Part shown: piece by piece, positions 7,395-15,301 of the stretch | How positions within the stretch are numbered: position 1 is the first letter of the stretch | Layout of the letters: every line of letters begins with the position of its first letter | Assembly: GCA_027450105.1 (NCBI GenBank) | Contig: DAIDKJ010000006.1 | Location: forward strand, 1-19,850 | Direction: 5' to 3' | Source of the DNA: Ferrovum sp. | GTDB lineage: Bacteria > Pseudomonadota > Gammaproteobacteria > Burkholderiales > Ferrovaceae | DNA length: 19,850 nucleotides | Translations under genes and position numbers: made by a program | Notes under the pieces: model-generated | The model's input: only the letters and a program-made list of their open reading frames with translations | The model's database searches: none | What the model was told of the DNA's origin: nothing

Positions 7395-8171
7395 ATGCAT
7401 CCTCAACTCAATATTGCAGTCAAAGCGGCACGTCGGGCCGGTCACGTCATCAATCGGGCGGCACAGGACATCGATCGACTGACGATCACCCGCAAAGGTC
7501 ACGCCGATTTTGTGTCGGAAGTGGATCGCACGGCCGAAGCGACCATCATTGATATCCTGAAAGACTCCTACCCGGATCATGCTTTCCTGGGAGAAGAGGG
7601 TGGAGCCGTCGGAGCTTCGGAATTCCAGTGGATTATCGATCCACTGGACGGCACCACCAATTTTCTTCATGGGTTTCCCATGTATGCCGTATCCATTGCC
7701 CTAGTCCATAAAGGGGTGATTACCCAGGCTGTGGTGTACGATCCGCTGCACAATGATCTCTTTACGGCTACCCGAGGCAGTGGAGCTTATCTCAACGATC
7801 GCAGAATTCGCGTCAGCCAGCAAACGCGCCTGGAAGACGCTCTCATTGGCTCGGGTTTCCCTTTCAGTCATATGGAACACCAGGCGCGCTATCTGCGCAT
7901 GTTTGCGCAAGTGATGCGCAGTACCGCAGGTATTCGTCGACCCGGCTCGGCTGCGCTGGATCTGGCTTATACAGCAGCCGGTCGCTATGACGGCTTTTGG
8001 GAGATGGGTCTGAAACCGTGGGATATGGCTGCCGGGGTGTTGTTGATCCAGGAGGCTGGGGGATTGGTCTCTGATCTGGAGGGCAATGACCAGTACCTGT
8101 CGTCGGGGCATATCGTGGCCGGAACTCCTAAAATCTTTGCCCAATTGCTGCCCATGGTTGCCGCCGCATGA
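7395..8171 (+). CDS. suhB: Inositol monophosphatase family protein SuhB
   Basis: SuhB is a Mg2+-dependent, Li+-sensitive sugar phosphatase. In enterobacteria it also acts in rRNA transcription antitermination with Nus factors. The 258 residues carry the metal-binding motifs of the family: Glu67-Glu68 in GEEGG, DPLDGTTNF (82-90) and WDMAAG (209-214). GFPFSHM and RRPGSAALDLAYTAAGRYDGF are also typical. The length is standard. AAGGA lies about 13 bases before the ATG, longer than ideal, but the N-terminus fits the family. Fluoride is a general inhibitor of metal-dependent phosphoryl-transfer enzymes, which makes the position downstream of crcB notable but not proof of a link. In many proteobacteria suhB lies next to trmJ, as here. 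Confidence 0.93.
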   Translation: MHPQLNIAVKAARRAGHVINRAAQDIDRLTITRKGHADFVSEVDRTAEATIIDILKDSYPDHAFLGEEGGAVGASEFQWIIDPLDGTTNFLHGFPMYAVSIALVHKGVITQAVVYDPLHNDLFTATRGSGAYLNDRRIRVSQQTRLEDALIGSGFPFSHMEHQARYLRMFAQVMRSTAGIRRPGSAALDLAYTAAGRYDGFWEMGLKPWDMAAGVLLIQEAGGLVSDLEGNDQYLSSGHIVAGTPKIFAQLLPMVAAA

Positions 8172-8211
8172 ATCTGCTGGTCACTTGGGCAGGGGCCGTT
8201 CAGGCGCAGCA

Positions 8212-8229
8212 TAGGCCGTACTTGGCCTA
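8212..8229 (+). terminator. Short inverted repeat between suhB and trmJ, possible weak terminator
   Basis: TAGGCC (8212-8217) and GGCCTA (8224-8229) form a perfect 6-bp stem with a 6-base loop in the 81-base gap after suhB. A run of five T lies 9 bases downstream at 8239-8243, just before trmJ. The distance to the T run is too long for a classical intrinsic terminator, so this may instead be a leader structure or a protein-binding palindrome. Confidence 0.3.
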
Positions 8230-8252
8230 AGCATCTGGTTTTTATCCGAATC

Positions 8253-8978
8253 ATGTATTCCAAGCTGCGTGTCGTGCTCTGTCATACCACCCATCCCGGC
8301 AATATTGGAGCGGCTGCACGTGCCATGAAAACCATGGGGTTTTCCCGCCTGGTGTTGGTGAACCCGCGCTTTTTCCCGCATGAACAGGCCACTGCCATGG
8401 CCTCTGGAGCCGATGATGTGCTCCAACAGGCACAAGTTTGCTCCTCCCTGGCCCAGGCCTTGCAGGGAACAGTTTTGGCCGTGGCCTTGACGGCGCGTCC
8501 ACGAGACTTGTCCCACGCCATGCTCCCTCTGCGCGTTGCGGCACAACAAGTGGGTGCAGAGCTGGCACAGGCAGAAGTGGCCCTGGTCTTTGGCACCGAA
8601 ATGTCCGGCCTCTCCAACGCCGAACTGGATGCCTGCCAGTTGCTGGCAACCATTCCCGCCCAGAACGGGTTTGGGTCGCTGAATTTGGCTGCAGCGGTAC
8701 AGGTGGCGTGTTATGAGTTACGCCAGGTTCTGGTGAGCACTCAGCCCCCTGCGCTGGACCGGGAACAGCCCTTGGCTGCGCACGAAGCGTTGGAAGGATT
8801 TTATGCCCATTTGGAACGGGTTCTGAAGGGGAGTGGTTTTCTCGATCCTGCGCAGCCTGGACGTTTGATGATTCGGCTGCGCCGATTATTTTCCCGGGCC
8901 CGGTTGGAACGGGAAGAAGTCAGCATTTTGCGTGGTATTCTGAAAGCACTCTATCCGGCTGATGACGGGAAGGAATGA
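8253..8978 (+). CDS. trmJ: tRNA (cytidine/uridine-2'-O)-methyltransferase TrmJ
   Basis: TrmJ is a SPOUT-class methyltransferase that uses S-adenosylmethionine to methylate the ribose 2'-OH of nucleotide 32 in the anticodon loop of certain tRNAs. The 241 residues show the family elements: HPGNIGAAARAMKTMGF (14-30), with Asn17 and Arg23 in the conserved loop, VLVNPR, the SAM-binding knot segments LVFGTEMSGLSNAEL (111-125) and FGSLNLAAAVQ (140-150), and the C-terminal helical extension typical of TrmJ. The start at 8253 agrees with family N-termini. Four bases separate its stop from the cysE start. trmJ followed by cysE and isc genes is a familiar proteobacterial order. Confidence 0.93.
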   Translation: MYSKLRVVLCHTTHPGNIGAAARAMKTMGFSRLVLVNPRFFPHEQATAMASGADDVLQQAQVCSSLAQALQGTVLAVALTARPRDLSHAMLPLRVAAQQVGAELAQAEVALVFGTEMSGLSNAELDACQLLATIPAQNGFGSLNLAAAVQVACYELRQVLVSTQPPALDREQPLAAHEALEGFYAHLERVLKGSGFLDPAQPGRLMIRLRRLFSRARLEREEVSILRGILKALYPADDGKE

Positions 8979-8982
8979 AGCA

Positions 8983-9672
8983 ATGCTGGAGCGAATTCGA
9001 GAGCAGATCGACTGTGTGTTTGAGCGTGATCCTGCGGTGCGTAGCCGTTGGGAAGTCATTACCTTGTATCCCGGCTTTCATGCCGTGCTGATGCATTGGT
9101 TGGCAGCCTGGTTTTGGCGGCATGAGTTGAAATGGATGGGACGGGCCTTGTCCCAGTTTTCCCGTTTCATGACCGGCATCGAGATCCACCCGGGGGCAAC
9201 CCTGGGGCGTCGTGTCTTCATCGATCACGGCATGGGCGTGGTGATTGGCGAAACCGCTGAGGTGGGGGATGATTGCACCTTGTATCAAGGGGTCACTCTG
9301 GGGGGGACTTCCTGGAACAAGGGTAAGCGCCATCCCACCCTGTTGTCCGGAGTAATCGTCGGGGCTGGCGCCAAGATCATCGGACCGATCACGCTGGGGG
9401 CGGGGGCCAAAGTGGGCTCCAATGCTGTGGTTGTGAAACCGGTACCGGCCGGGGCTACAGCGATTGGCATTCCAGCCCGGGTGGTTGCGGACGAGCCTCA
9501 TTCCTCTGCGCTTTCAACCCACCGGTTTGCGGCTTATGGGGCCAGCGGCGACGACAAGGACCCCCTGGTAGTGACCGTGCAAACATTGCTCCAGCAAAAT
9601 CAGGAGTTGGCTCGCAAGGTTGAGGAACTTTCCTGTGCAGTCAGTACCCTGAAGAAGGAAGAGCCCAAATAA
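8983..9672 (+). CDS. cysE: Serine O-acetyltransferase
   Basis: CysE transfers acetyl from acetyl-CoA to serine, giving O-acetylserine for cysteine synthesis in the cytoplasm. The 229-residue protein starts MLERIREQID, has a helical N-terminal part, and then left-handed beta-helix hexapeptide repeats. The catalytic segment FIDHGMGVVIGETAEVGDD (79-97) contains Asp81-His82, and YQGVTLGGTSW and GIPARVV follow. It is shorter than the enterobacterial enzyme (about 270), as in the compact CysE/EpsC type. The C-terminal residues 195-225 look like a coiled coil. The start at 8983 is preferred because AAGGA lies 8 bases upstream; a Met at 8962 would overlap trmJ and adds residues foreign to the family. 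It is followed after 35 bases by iscA, so cysteine supply and Fe-S assembly may be co-expressed. Confidence 0.94.
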   Translation: MLERIREQIDCVFERDPAVRSRWEVITLYPGFHAVLMHWLAAWFWRHELKWMGRALSQFSRFMTGIEIHPGATLGRRVFIDHGMGVVIGETAEVGDDCTLYQGVTLGGTSWNKGKRHPTLLSGVIVGAGAKIIGPITLGAGAKVGSNAVVVKPVPAGATAIGIPARVVADEPHSSALSTHRFAAYGASGDDKDPLVVTVQTLLQQNQELARKVEELSCAVSTLKKEEPK

Positions 9673-9707
9673 TTGACAAACATGATGATTGATCGAGGAG
9701 TTTAAAC

Positions 9708-10040
9708 ATGGCCATTACATTGACCGCTGCGGCGGTGCGGCAGATCAAGCAGGCGCTGGACAAGCGTGGGCACGGGGTGGGATTGCGCCTGGGCGTCAAG
9801 AACTCGGGCTGCTCTGGTTTGGCCTACGTGGTGGATTATGCCGATGCGCCGGGGCCAGAGGATGTCCGTTTCGAAACCGATGGGGTAGTGGTGCTGGTCC
9901 AGCAGGAGCAGTTGCAATACCTTCAGGGAACCGTAATCGATTATCGGCGCGAGGGGCTCAATGCCTCTTTCAAGTTTGACAATCCCAATGTCAAGGATCG
10001 TTGCGGTTGCGGCGAGAGCTTTACCACCCAAACGGCATGA
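9708..10040 (+). CDS. iscA: A-type iron-sulfur assembly protein IscA
   Basis: IscA carries and delivers iron or Fe-S clusters to apo-proteins. The 110 residues match the family from end to end: MAITLTAAA at the start, LRLGVKNSGCSGLAYV, FDNPNVKDRCGCGESF near the end. The three conserved cysteines are Cys35, Cys99 and Cys101. GAGGAG is well placed before the ATG. The wording around NPNVKDRCGCGESF fits IscA rather than SufA or ErpA. iscR, iscS, iscU, hscB, hscA and fdx, which usually surround iscA, are not in the window. Its stop overlaps the mfd start (ATGA), suggesting translational coupling. A local client needing 4Fe-4S clusters is the class I fumarase further along. Confidence 0.92.
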   Translation: MAITLTAAAVRQIKQALDKRGHGVGLRLGVKNSGCSGLAYVVDYADAPGPEDVRFETDGVVVLVQQEQLQYLQGTVIDYRREGLNASFKFDNPNVKDRCGCGESFTTQTA

Positions 10041-13000
10041 GGGTTTTCGTTCCGGCCGGTTCGGCCGATGCGCTCTGGATTGCGCGTCAGGCAAGTCATT
10101 CAGGGCCGCTGGTGGTATTGACTCAAACCGCTTGGCATGCGCAGCGGTTGCTGGAAGAAATCCACTGGCTGGCTCCCGATTTGGCCGTGCATTTGCTGCC
10201 CGATTGGGAAACCCTGCCCTACGACCAATTCTCACCTCATCAAGACCTGATTTCCGAGCGTCTGGCCACACTCTGGCACTTTCTTCGGGGTCCCTGTCAG
10301 GTGGCGCTGGTCCCGGCAACCACTGCCTTGACCCGCCTACCCCCGCCCCGGTATCTGGCCGCTTATACGTTTCATGTGCACAAGGGCCAGTCGCTGGATC
10401 TGACCGAATTTCGTGCCCAGATGAATCTGGCCGGCTATGCGCCCGTTACCCAGGTACTCAAGCCCGGAGAATATTGCTTGCGGGGAGGATTGATCGATCT
10501 GTTTCCCATGGGGAGCCCGGTGCCTTATCGCATCGAACTGATGGATACGGAGGTGGATACCCTGCGGACCTTTGATGTGGATACGCAGCGTTCTCTCTAC
10601 CCGGTTCCGGAAATCCGACTGCTGCCAGCGCGGGAGTTTCCTTTGGATGAGAAGGGACGGCTGGGGTTTCGGGAGCGTTTTCGAGAGCGTTTCGAAGGGG
10701 ATCCATCGCGCTGTTCCCTGTACCGGGATGTGGGCAATGGTTTGGCCCCAGGTGGGGTGGAGTACTACCTGCCGCTGTTTTTTGACCACTGCGCCACGCT
10801 CTTCGATTACATCCCTGCAGGGGCTACGGTCTGCCTGCATCAGGAGGTATCCACGGCCTTGCGCGAATTTTGGACCTCCACTCGGGCGCGTTGTGAATCT
10901 CTCAAGGGAGACCGTACCCATCCCATACTCGAGCCACAGGAACTATTTTTGACGGAAGAGCAGTTTTTTGTTGCCTTGAAGGCTTACCCCCAATGGAAAA
11001 TTCGACCCACTCCAGCGCTTCTACAGACTGATACCAATCCATTGCCCCTGGCGTCAGGGGAGGATCTTGCGGATTCGACGGATACCGCCACCTGGCTGGA
11101 AAGGGATCAACCCGTTGCCCCTGAACGGCAAGTCGAGGAAATAGCCCAAGGGTTGCCGGCATTGGAGTTATCCCGTCAGGCGGCAGTGCCCATAGAAAAA
11201 CTCCAGCAGTTCCTTCACCATTTCCAGGGGCGTGTCCTCATCCTGGCCGAAAGTCTGGGCCGTCGCGAAACCATGATCCAGATGTTTTCCAGTTTTGGCT
11301 TACAGGTCATGACGACGGACTCCTGGGCCGATTTCATGTCCGGGGGCATGGACGTAGGAATCGCGGTAGGTCCCCTGACGCAAGGCTTTGTCTTGCCGCA
11401 AGAAGCCCTGGCGGTGGTGACCGAATCCGACCTGTACAAAACCCAGGTGCGGCAGACCCGACGGCGTGACAAGACCGGCCGTAACCAGGCCGACACCTTG
11501 CTCAAGGATTTGTCCGAAGTACGGGTGGGCGATCCCGTGGTGCACGTAGATCACGGCATTGGCCGCTTTCTGGGTTTGGTGGATCTGGACGTGGGCGAAG
11601 GGAATACCGAGTTTTTACATGTGCAGTATGCGGGAAATGATTCCCTGTATGTACCGGTATCCCAACTGCATCTGATCGGACGCTATACCGGAGGACCGGC
11701 AGAAAATGCACCCCTGCACAAACTGGGAAGTGGCCAATGGGAAAAGGCCAGACGCCGTGCAGCCCTTCAAGCGCGGGACACGGCTGCCGAACTGCTAGAC
11801 CTCTATGCCCGCCGCGCGGCACGTTCGGGTTTTGCTTTTCCTCTAAACGAACTGGATTACAACACCTTTGCGCTGGGGTTTGATTTTGAGGAAACCCCTG
11901 ATCAGGCTGCGGCCATTGCTGCGGTGATGGCCGACATGCAATCGGGCAAACCCATGGATCGGCTAATCTGTGGTGATGTGGGCTTTGGCAAAACCGAAGT
12001 GGCCATGCGTGCGGCGTTTTTGGCAGTCAACGCGGGTAAGCAGGTGGCCATTCTGGTACCCACCACCTTGTTGGCCGAACAGCACTTTCAAACCTTTACG
12101 GATCGCTTTGCCCAATGGCCCGTGCGCATCGCCGAACTGTCCCGGTTTCGCAGTACCAAAGAAACACAAGCAGCGCTGGAGGGCCTGCGCCAGGGGCAGG
12201 TGGATATCGTCATCGGCACTCATAAGCTGATTGCGGAAAGTGTGCAGTTTGCCAATCTGGGACTGGTCATCATCGACGAAGAGCATCGTTTTGGCGTGCG
12301 CCAGAAAGATCGTCTCAAAGCCTTGCGTGCCGAGGTGGATGTGCTGACCCTGACCGCAACGCCCATTCCGCGCACCCTGGCGCTGTCGCTGGAGGGGCTG
12401 CGCGATTTTTCAGTCATCGCCACAGCCCCCCAAAAACGCTTGGCCATCAAAACCTTCGTCTATCCCCATGCCCCCAGCATCATTCGCGAAGCGGCCCTGC
12501 GCGAACTCAAACGTGGTGGCCAGATCTACTTCCTGTATAACGAGGTGGACACCATGGACAACATGCGCGATGAACTGACCCGCTTGTTGCCCGAAGCGCG
12601 GATTGCTGTCGCCCACGGACAATTACATGAACGGGAACTGGAACGGGTCATGCGCGAGTTTTATCACCAGCAGTCCAATGTCCTGCTCTGCTCCACCATC
12701 ATCGAAACCGGCATCGATGTGCCCACAGCCAATACCATCATCATTCATCGTGCCGATCGATTCGGTCTGGCGCAGTTACATCAATTGCGTGGCCGGGTGG
12801 GACGATCTCACCATCAGGCCTATGCGTATTTGTTGACGCCACCACCCGAGGCTTTGACTCCATTGGCGCAAAAACGCCTGGAAGCCATCCAGGCCATGGA
12901 GGAGCTGGGCTCCGGGTTTTATCTGGCCATGCAGGATCTGGAAATTCGCGGTGCTGGCGAAGTGCTGGGTGATTCGCAAAGTGGCGAGATTCAGGAGGTG

Positions 13001-13552
13001 GGGTTCAATCTCTACACGGAACTGCTCAATCAGGCGGTGAAAGCCCTACGCCAAGGCAAGACCTGGGATATGGAAGCCCCCCTGGAAGTCACCACCGAAA
13101 TCAATCTGCATGCGCCTGCTTTGCTGCCAGCAGACTTTTGTGGGGATATCCAGGAGCGCCTGGTGCTGTACAAACGGTTGGCCAATTGCGCTGAACAGAG
13201 CGCGTTGGATGCCCTGCAGGAGGAGTTGATCGATCGCTTCGGTTTATTGCCCGAAGCGGCGCAGGTTTTGTTGGAATGCCACCGCTTGCGCCTGGTCAGT
13301 CATCTTCTGGGAATACGGAAAGTGGATGCCAATGAGGACAGCGTCACCCTGCAGTTCTCGGCACAGACCCCGCTGGCACCAGAGGATCTGATTGCCTTGT
13401 TACACCGAAAAACCGGTTACCGTCTGGTGGGGCCGGATCGCCTGCGGGTCGCGCATCGGGAGACCACGGCCCTGAATCGAGCCCGACGCGTGCATACCAT
13501 TTTGCTGGAATTGCAGCAGTGTCCCTCGGTACGCAACCAGAAAGCGGCCTAA
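10037..13552 (+). CDS. mfd: Transcription-repair coupling factor Mfd
   Basis: Mfd is an ATP-driven translocase that removes RNA polymerase stalled at DNA lesions and recruits UvrA for nucleotide excision repair. The 1171 residues fit the family (about 1150). The N-terminal UvrB-like module includes LLPDWETLPYDQFSPHQD. The RNA polymerase interaction domain lies at about 494-560 (VGDPVVHVDHGIGRF, then LYVPVSQLHLIGRY). The translocase has Walker A GDVGFGKTE (646-654), DEEH (747-750), TATPIPRTL, TIIETGIDVPTANT and QLRGRVGRS. A C-terminal TRCF domain starts near residue 1018. I place the start at the ATG overlapping the iscA stop (ATGA, 10037-10040); the frame is open back to 10001, deeper inside iscA. 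The N-terminus is slightly shorter than in many homologues but keeps the GSADAL segment. Confidence 0.96.
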   Translation: MRVFVPAGSADALWIARQASHSGPLVVLTQTAWHAQRLLEEIHWLAPDLAVHLLPDWETLPYDQFSPHQDLISERLATLWHFLRGPCQVALVPATTALTRLPPPRYLAAYTFHVHKGQSLDLTEFRAQMNLAGYAPVTQVLKPGEYCLRGGLIDLFPMGSPVPYRIELMDTEVDTLRTFDVDTQRSLYPVPEIRLLPAREFPLDEKGRLGFRERFRERFEGDPSRCSLYRDVGNGLAPGGVEYYLPLFFDHCATLFDYIPAGATVCLHQEVSTALREFWTSTRARCESLKGDRTHPILEPQELFLTEEQFFVALKAYPQWKIRPTPALLQTDTNPLPLASGEDLADSTDTATWLERDQPVAPERQVEEIAQGLPALELSRQAAVPIEKLQQFLHHFQGRVLILAESLGRRETMIQMFSSFGLQVMTTDSWADFMSGGMDVGIAVGPLTQGFVLPQEALAVVTESDLYKTQVRQTRRRDKTGRNQADTLLKDLSEVRVGDPVVHVDHGIGRFLGLVDLDVGEGNTEFLHVQYAGNDSLYVPVSQLHLIGRYTGGPAENAPLHKLGSGQWEKARRRAALQARDTAAELLDLYARRAARSGFAFPLNELDYNTFALGFDFEETPDQAAAIAAVMADMQSGKPMDRLICGDVGFGKTEVAMRAAFLAVNAGKQVAILVPTTLLAEQHFQTFTDRFAQWPVRIAELSRFRSTKETQAALEGLRQGQVDIVIGTHKLIAESVQFANLGLVIIDEEHRFGVRQKDRLKALRAEVDVLTLTATPIPRTLALSLEGLRDFSVIATAPQKRLAIKTFVYPHAPSIIREAALRELKRGGQIYFLYNEVDTMDNMRDELTRLLPEARIAVAHGQLHERELERVMREFYHQQSNVLLCSTIIETGIDVPTANTIIIHRADRFGLAQLHQLRGRVGRSHHQAYAYLLTPPPEALTPLAQKRLEAIQAMEELGSGFYLAMQDLEIRGAGEVLGDSQSGEIQEVGFNLYTELLNQAVKALRQGKTWDMEAPLEVTTEINLHAPALLPADFCGDIQERLVLYKRLANCAEQSALDALQEELIDRFGLLPEAAQVLLECHRLRLVSHLLGIRKVDANEDSVTLQFSAQTPLAPEDLIALLHRKTGYRLVGPDRLRVAHRETTALNRARRVHTILLELQQCPSVRNQKAA

Positions 13553-13584
13553 CGCCCGGTTGTTGGCTGGAATGGCTCCGGGCG
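13553..13584. terminator. GC-rich inverted repeat between convergent mfd and fumarase genes
   Basis: CGCCCGG (13553-13559) begins directly after the mfd stop codon. Its perfect complement CCGGGCG lies at 13578-13584, with an 18-base loop. The fumarase gene ends at 13599 on the other strand. The placement suits a bidirectional terminator, but neither side has a T tract and the loop is long. Confidence 0.35.
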
Positions 13585-13598
13585 CGTCTCTGCACGCA

Positions 13599-15152
13599 TC
13601 AGGGTTTGTGGTGCACGGAAATATCACTGATGCGTAGCTTCCATTCCGCCGGACCGCTTTGATGCACGGACTCGCCTTGAGAGTCCACGGCCACGGTGAC
13701 GGGCATGTCTTCCACTTCAAACTCATAGACGGCTTCCATGCCAAGCTCGGGAAAGGCGACGACACGTGAGTGCCGAATGGCTTTGGAGACGAGGTAGGCC
13801 GCACCCCCGACGGCGATGAGAGAGACCGAACGGTGCGCTCGTATGGCCTCGATGGCCGCGGGGCCACGTTCAGCTTTACCGATCATTCCCAGTAACCCGG
13901 TTTTTTCCAGCATCATGGCCGTGAATTTGTCCATGCGAGTGGCTGTGGTGGGGCCGGCCGGGCCTACCACTTCATCGCGCACCGGATCTACCGGCCCCAC
14001 GTAATAGATGAAACGATTGGTGAAGTCCAATTCGGGTGGGAGGCTCTGCCCCTGGGCAAAGAGATCGGCAATCCGTTTGTGGGCGGCATCCCGGCCGGTG
14101 AGCAGTTTGCCATTGAGAAGCAGGGTTTCTCCTGGCTTCCAGGCCAGGATGTCGGATCGTGTAAGGCGTGACAAATCCACCCGGCGGGCGCTGGGGGAAG
14201 CTTGCCAAGTGACCTGGGGCCAGTCGCTGAGGGTGGGTGGGGTGAGGAAGACCGGACCGCTTCCGTCCAGCACCAAATGCGCATGACGGGTGGCAGCACA
14301 GTTAGGGATCATGGCCACGGGCAGGGATGCCGCATGGGTGGGGTAATCCAGGATTTTTACATCCAGAACGGTACTCAAACCGCCCAATCCTTGGGCACCA
14401 ATGCCCAGTGCGTTGACCTTGTCAAATAATTCGATGCGCAACGCCTCGATGCTGTTTTGCGCACCACGCGCCTTGAGCAAGGGCATGTCGATGGGATCCA
14501 TGAGGGATTCTTTGGCCAGCAACATGGCTTTTTCTGCCGTACCACCAATGCCCAATCCCAGCATGCCGGGGGGGCACCAGCCCGCGCCCATGGTGGGGAC
14601 CGTCTTGAGTACCCAATCCACGATGGAGTCGGAGGGATTGAGCATGATGAATTTAGACTTGTTTTCCGACCCGCCCCCCTTGGCGGCCACCGTGATATCC
14701 ACCTGGCTGCCCGGCACCAGGGAGATATGCAGTACGGCCGGCGTGTTGTCGCGGGTGTTGCGGCGGGTTCCGGCTGGATCAGCCAGTACCGAGGCCCGCA
14801 GGGGATTATCGGGGTTCAGGTAAGCGCGCCGGACCCCTTCGTTGACCAGATCCTCCAGTGCAAGCTGCGTATTGAAGCGAACATTCATGCCGATCTTCAT
14901 GAATACATTCACGATTCCGGTGTCCTGGCACAGCGGGCGGCGGCCCTCGGCACACATGCGGGAGTTGGTCAGGATTTGGGCAATGGCATCGCGCGCTGCC
15001 GGCGATTGTTCCACCTCATAAGCTTGGCCCAGTGCCCGGATGTAGTCCAAGGGGTGATAGCAGGAAATATACTGCAATGCGGCAGCAAGGCTCTCGATGA
15101 GGTGCTCCGGATCGATCAGCACGGTGGGTGCAAGGGATGGGGTGGTAGTCAC
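13599..15152 (-). CDS. Class I (4Fe-4S) fumarate hydratase
   Basis: This enzyme interconverts fumarate and malate in the citrate cycle using an oxygen-sensitive 4Fe-4S cluster. The 517 residues contain both halves of the single-chain class I enzyme: the larger N-terminal (TtdA-like) part with cluster cysteines Cys75 in RPLCQDTG, Cys193 in GWCPPGMLGLGIGGT and Cys285 in IPNCAATRH, and the C-terminal (TtdB-like) part with VGPVDPVRDEVVGPAGPTTATRMDKF. KGGGSENKSKF (159-169) is also diagnostic. The start is GTG at 15152, with AGGAG 8 bases upstream; the nearer ATG at 15157 is followed after one codon by TGA in another frame. Relatives act on tartrate, so tartrate dehydratase is a less likely alternative. 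It is convergent with mfd and divergent from acs. Confidence 0.92.
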   Translation of the reverse strand: MTTTPSLAPTVLIDPEHLIESLAAALQYISCYHPLDYIRALGQAYEVEQSPAARDAIAQILTNSRMCAEGRRPLCQDTGIVNVFMKIGMNVRFNTQLALEDLVNEGVRRAYLNPDNPLRASVLADPAGTRRNTRDNTPAVLHISLVPGSQVDITVAAKGGGSENKSKFIMLNPSDSIVDWVLKTVPTMGAGWCPPGMLGLGIGGTAEKAMLLAKESLMDPIDMPLLKARGAQNSIEALRIELFDKVNALGIGAQGLGGLSTVLDVKILDYPTHAASLPVAMIPNCAATRHAHLVLDGSGPVFLTPPTLSDWPQVTWQASPSARRVDLSRLTRSDILAWKPGETLLLNGKLLTGRDAAHKRIADLFAQGQSLPPELDFTNRFIYYVGPVDPVRDEVVGPAGPTTATRMDKFTAMMLEKTGLLGMIGKAERGPAAIEAIRAHRSVSLIAVGGAAYLVSKAIRHSRVVAFPELGMEAVYEFEVEDMPVTVAVDSQGESVHQSGPAEWKLRISDISVHHKP

Positions 15153-15165
15153 TGCATATGCTCCT
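15149..15165 (-). promoter_or_regulatory. Fumarase ribosome binding site with a two-codon upstream frame overlapping the GTG start
   Basis: On the minus strand the order is AGGAG (15165-15161), CAT, ATG (15157-15155), CAG, TGA (15151-15149). The fumarase GTG occupies 15152-15150, inside the CAG-TGA. The spacing of 8 bases favours GTG over the ATG, which is only 3 bases from AGGAG. The minimal frame Met-Gln-stop could compete for ribosomes, or be accidental. Confidence 0.5.
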
Positions 15166-15231
15166 GAAGAGATTCAGCCAAGTCGTTACTCTACCAGAAC
15201 AAGACGCACTCCTCTTGCACGGTGTTCAGGC

Positions 15232-15237
15232 TATAAT
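15232..15237 (+). promoter_or_regulatory. Candidate -10 element for acs
   Basis: A perfect TATAAT lies 65 bases before the acs start in the divergent fumarase/acs intergenic region. At 16-18 bases upstream there is only poor -35 sequence (around CTCCTC). TTGCAC at 15215-15220 is just 11 bases away, too close for a standard pair. The promoter may depend on an activator, as acs promoters often do, or the match may be chance. Confidence 0.35.
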
Positions 15238-15238
15238 G

Positions 15239-15253
15239 CCGGCTTCCTGCCGG
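15239..15253 (+). promoter_or_regulatory. Small inverted repeat in the acs leader
   Basis: CCGGC (15239-15243) and GCCGG (15249-15253) form a 5-bp stem with a TTCCT loop just after the candidate TATAAT. It would lie at the very 5' end of the acs transcript if that -10 is used. It could be a leader hairpin or an operator half-site pair; no function can be assigned. Confidence 0.25.
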
Positions 15254-15301
15254 ATTTGGATGCAGGGGCCAATGAGTCAAATCTAACGAAAGGGAGGTTT
15301 C

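Noticed and set aside
9673..9707. TTGACA after cysE as a promoter for iscA
   Set aside because: At 16-18 bases downstream there is only ribosome-site sequence and no -10 element.
10001..10036. Earlier mfd start deep inside iscA
   Set aside because: The ATG overlapping the iscA stop fits coupling, and the 12 extra residues are antisense-like filler without family support.
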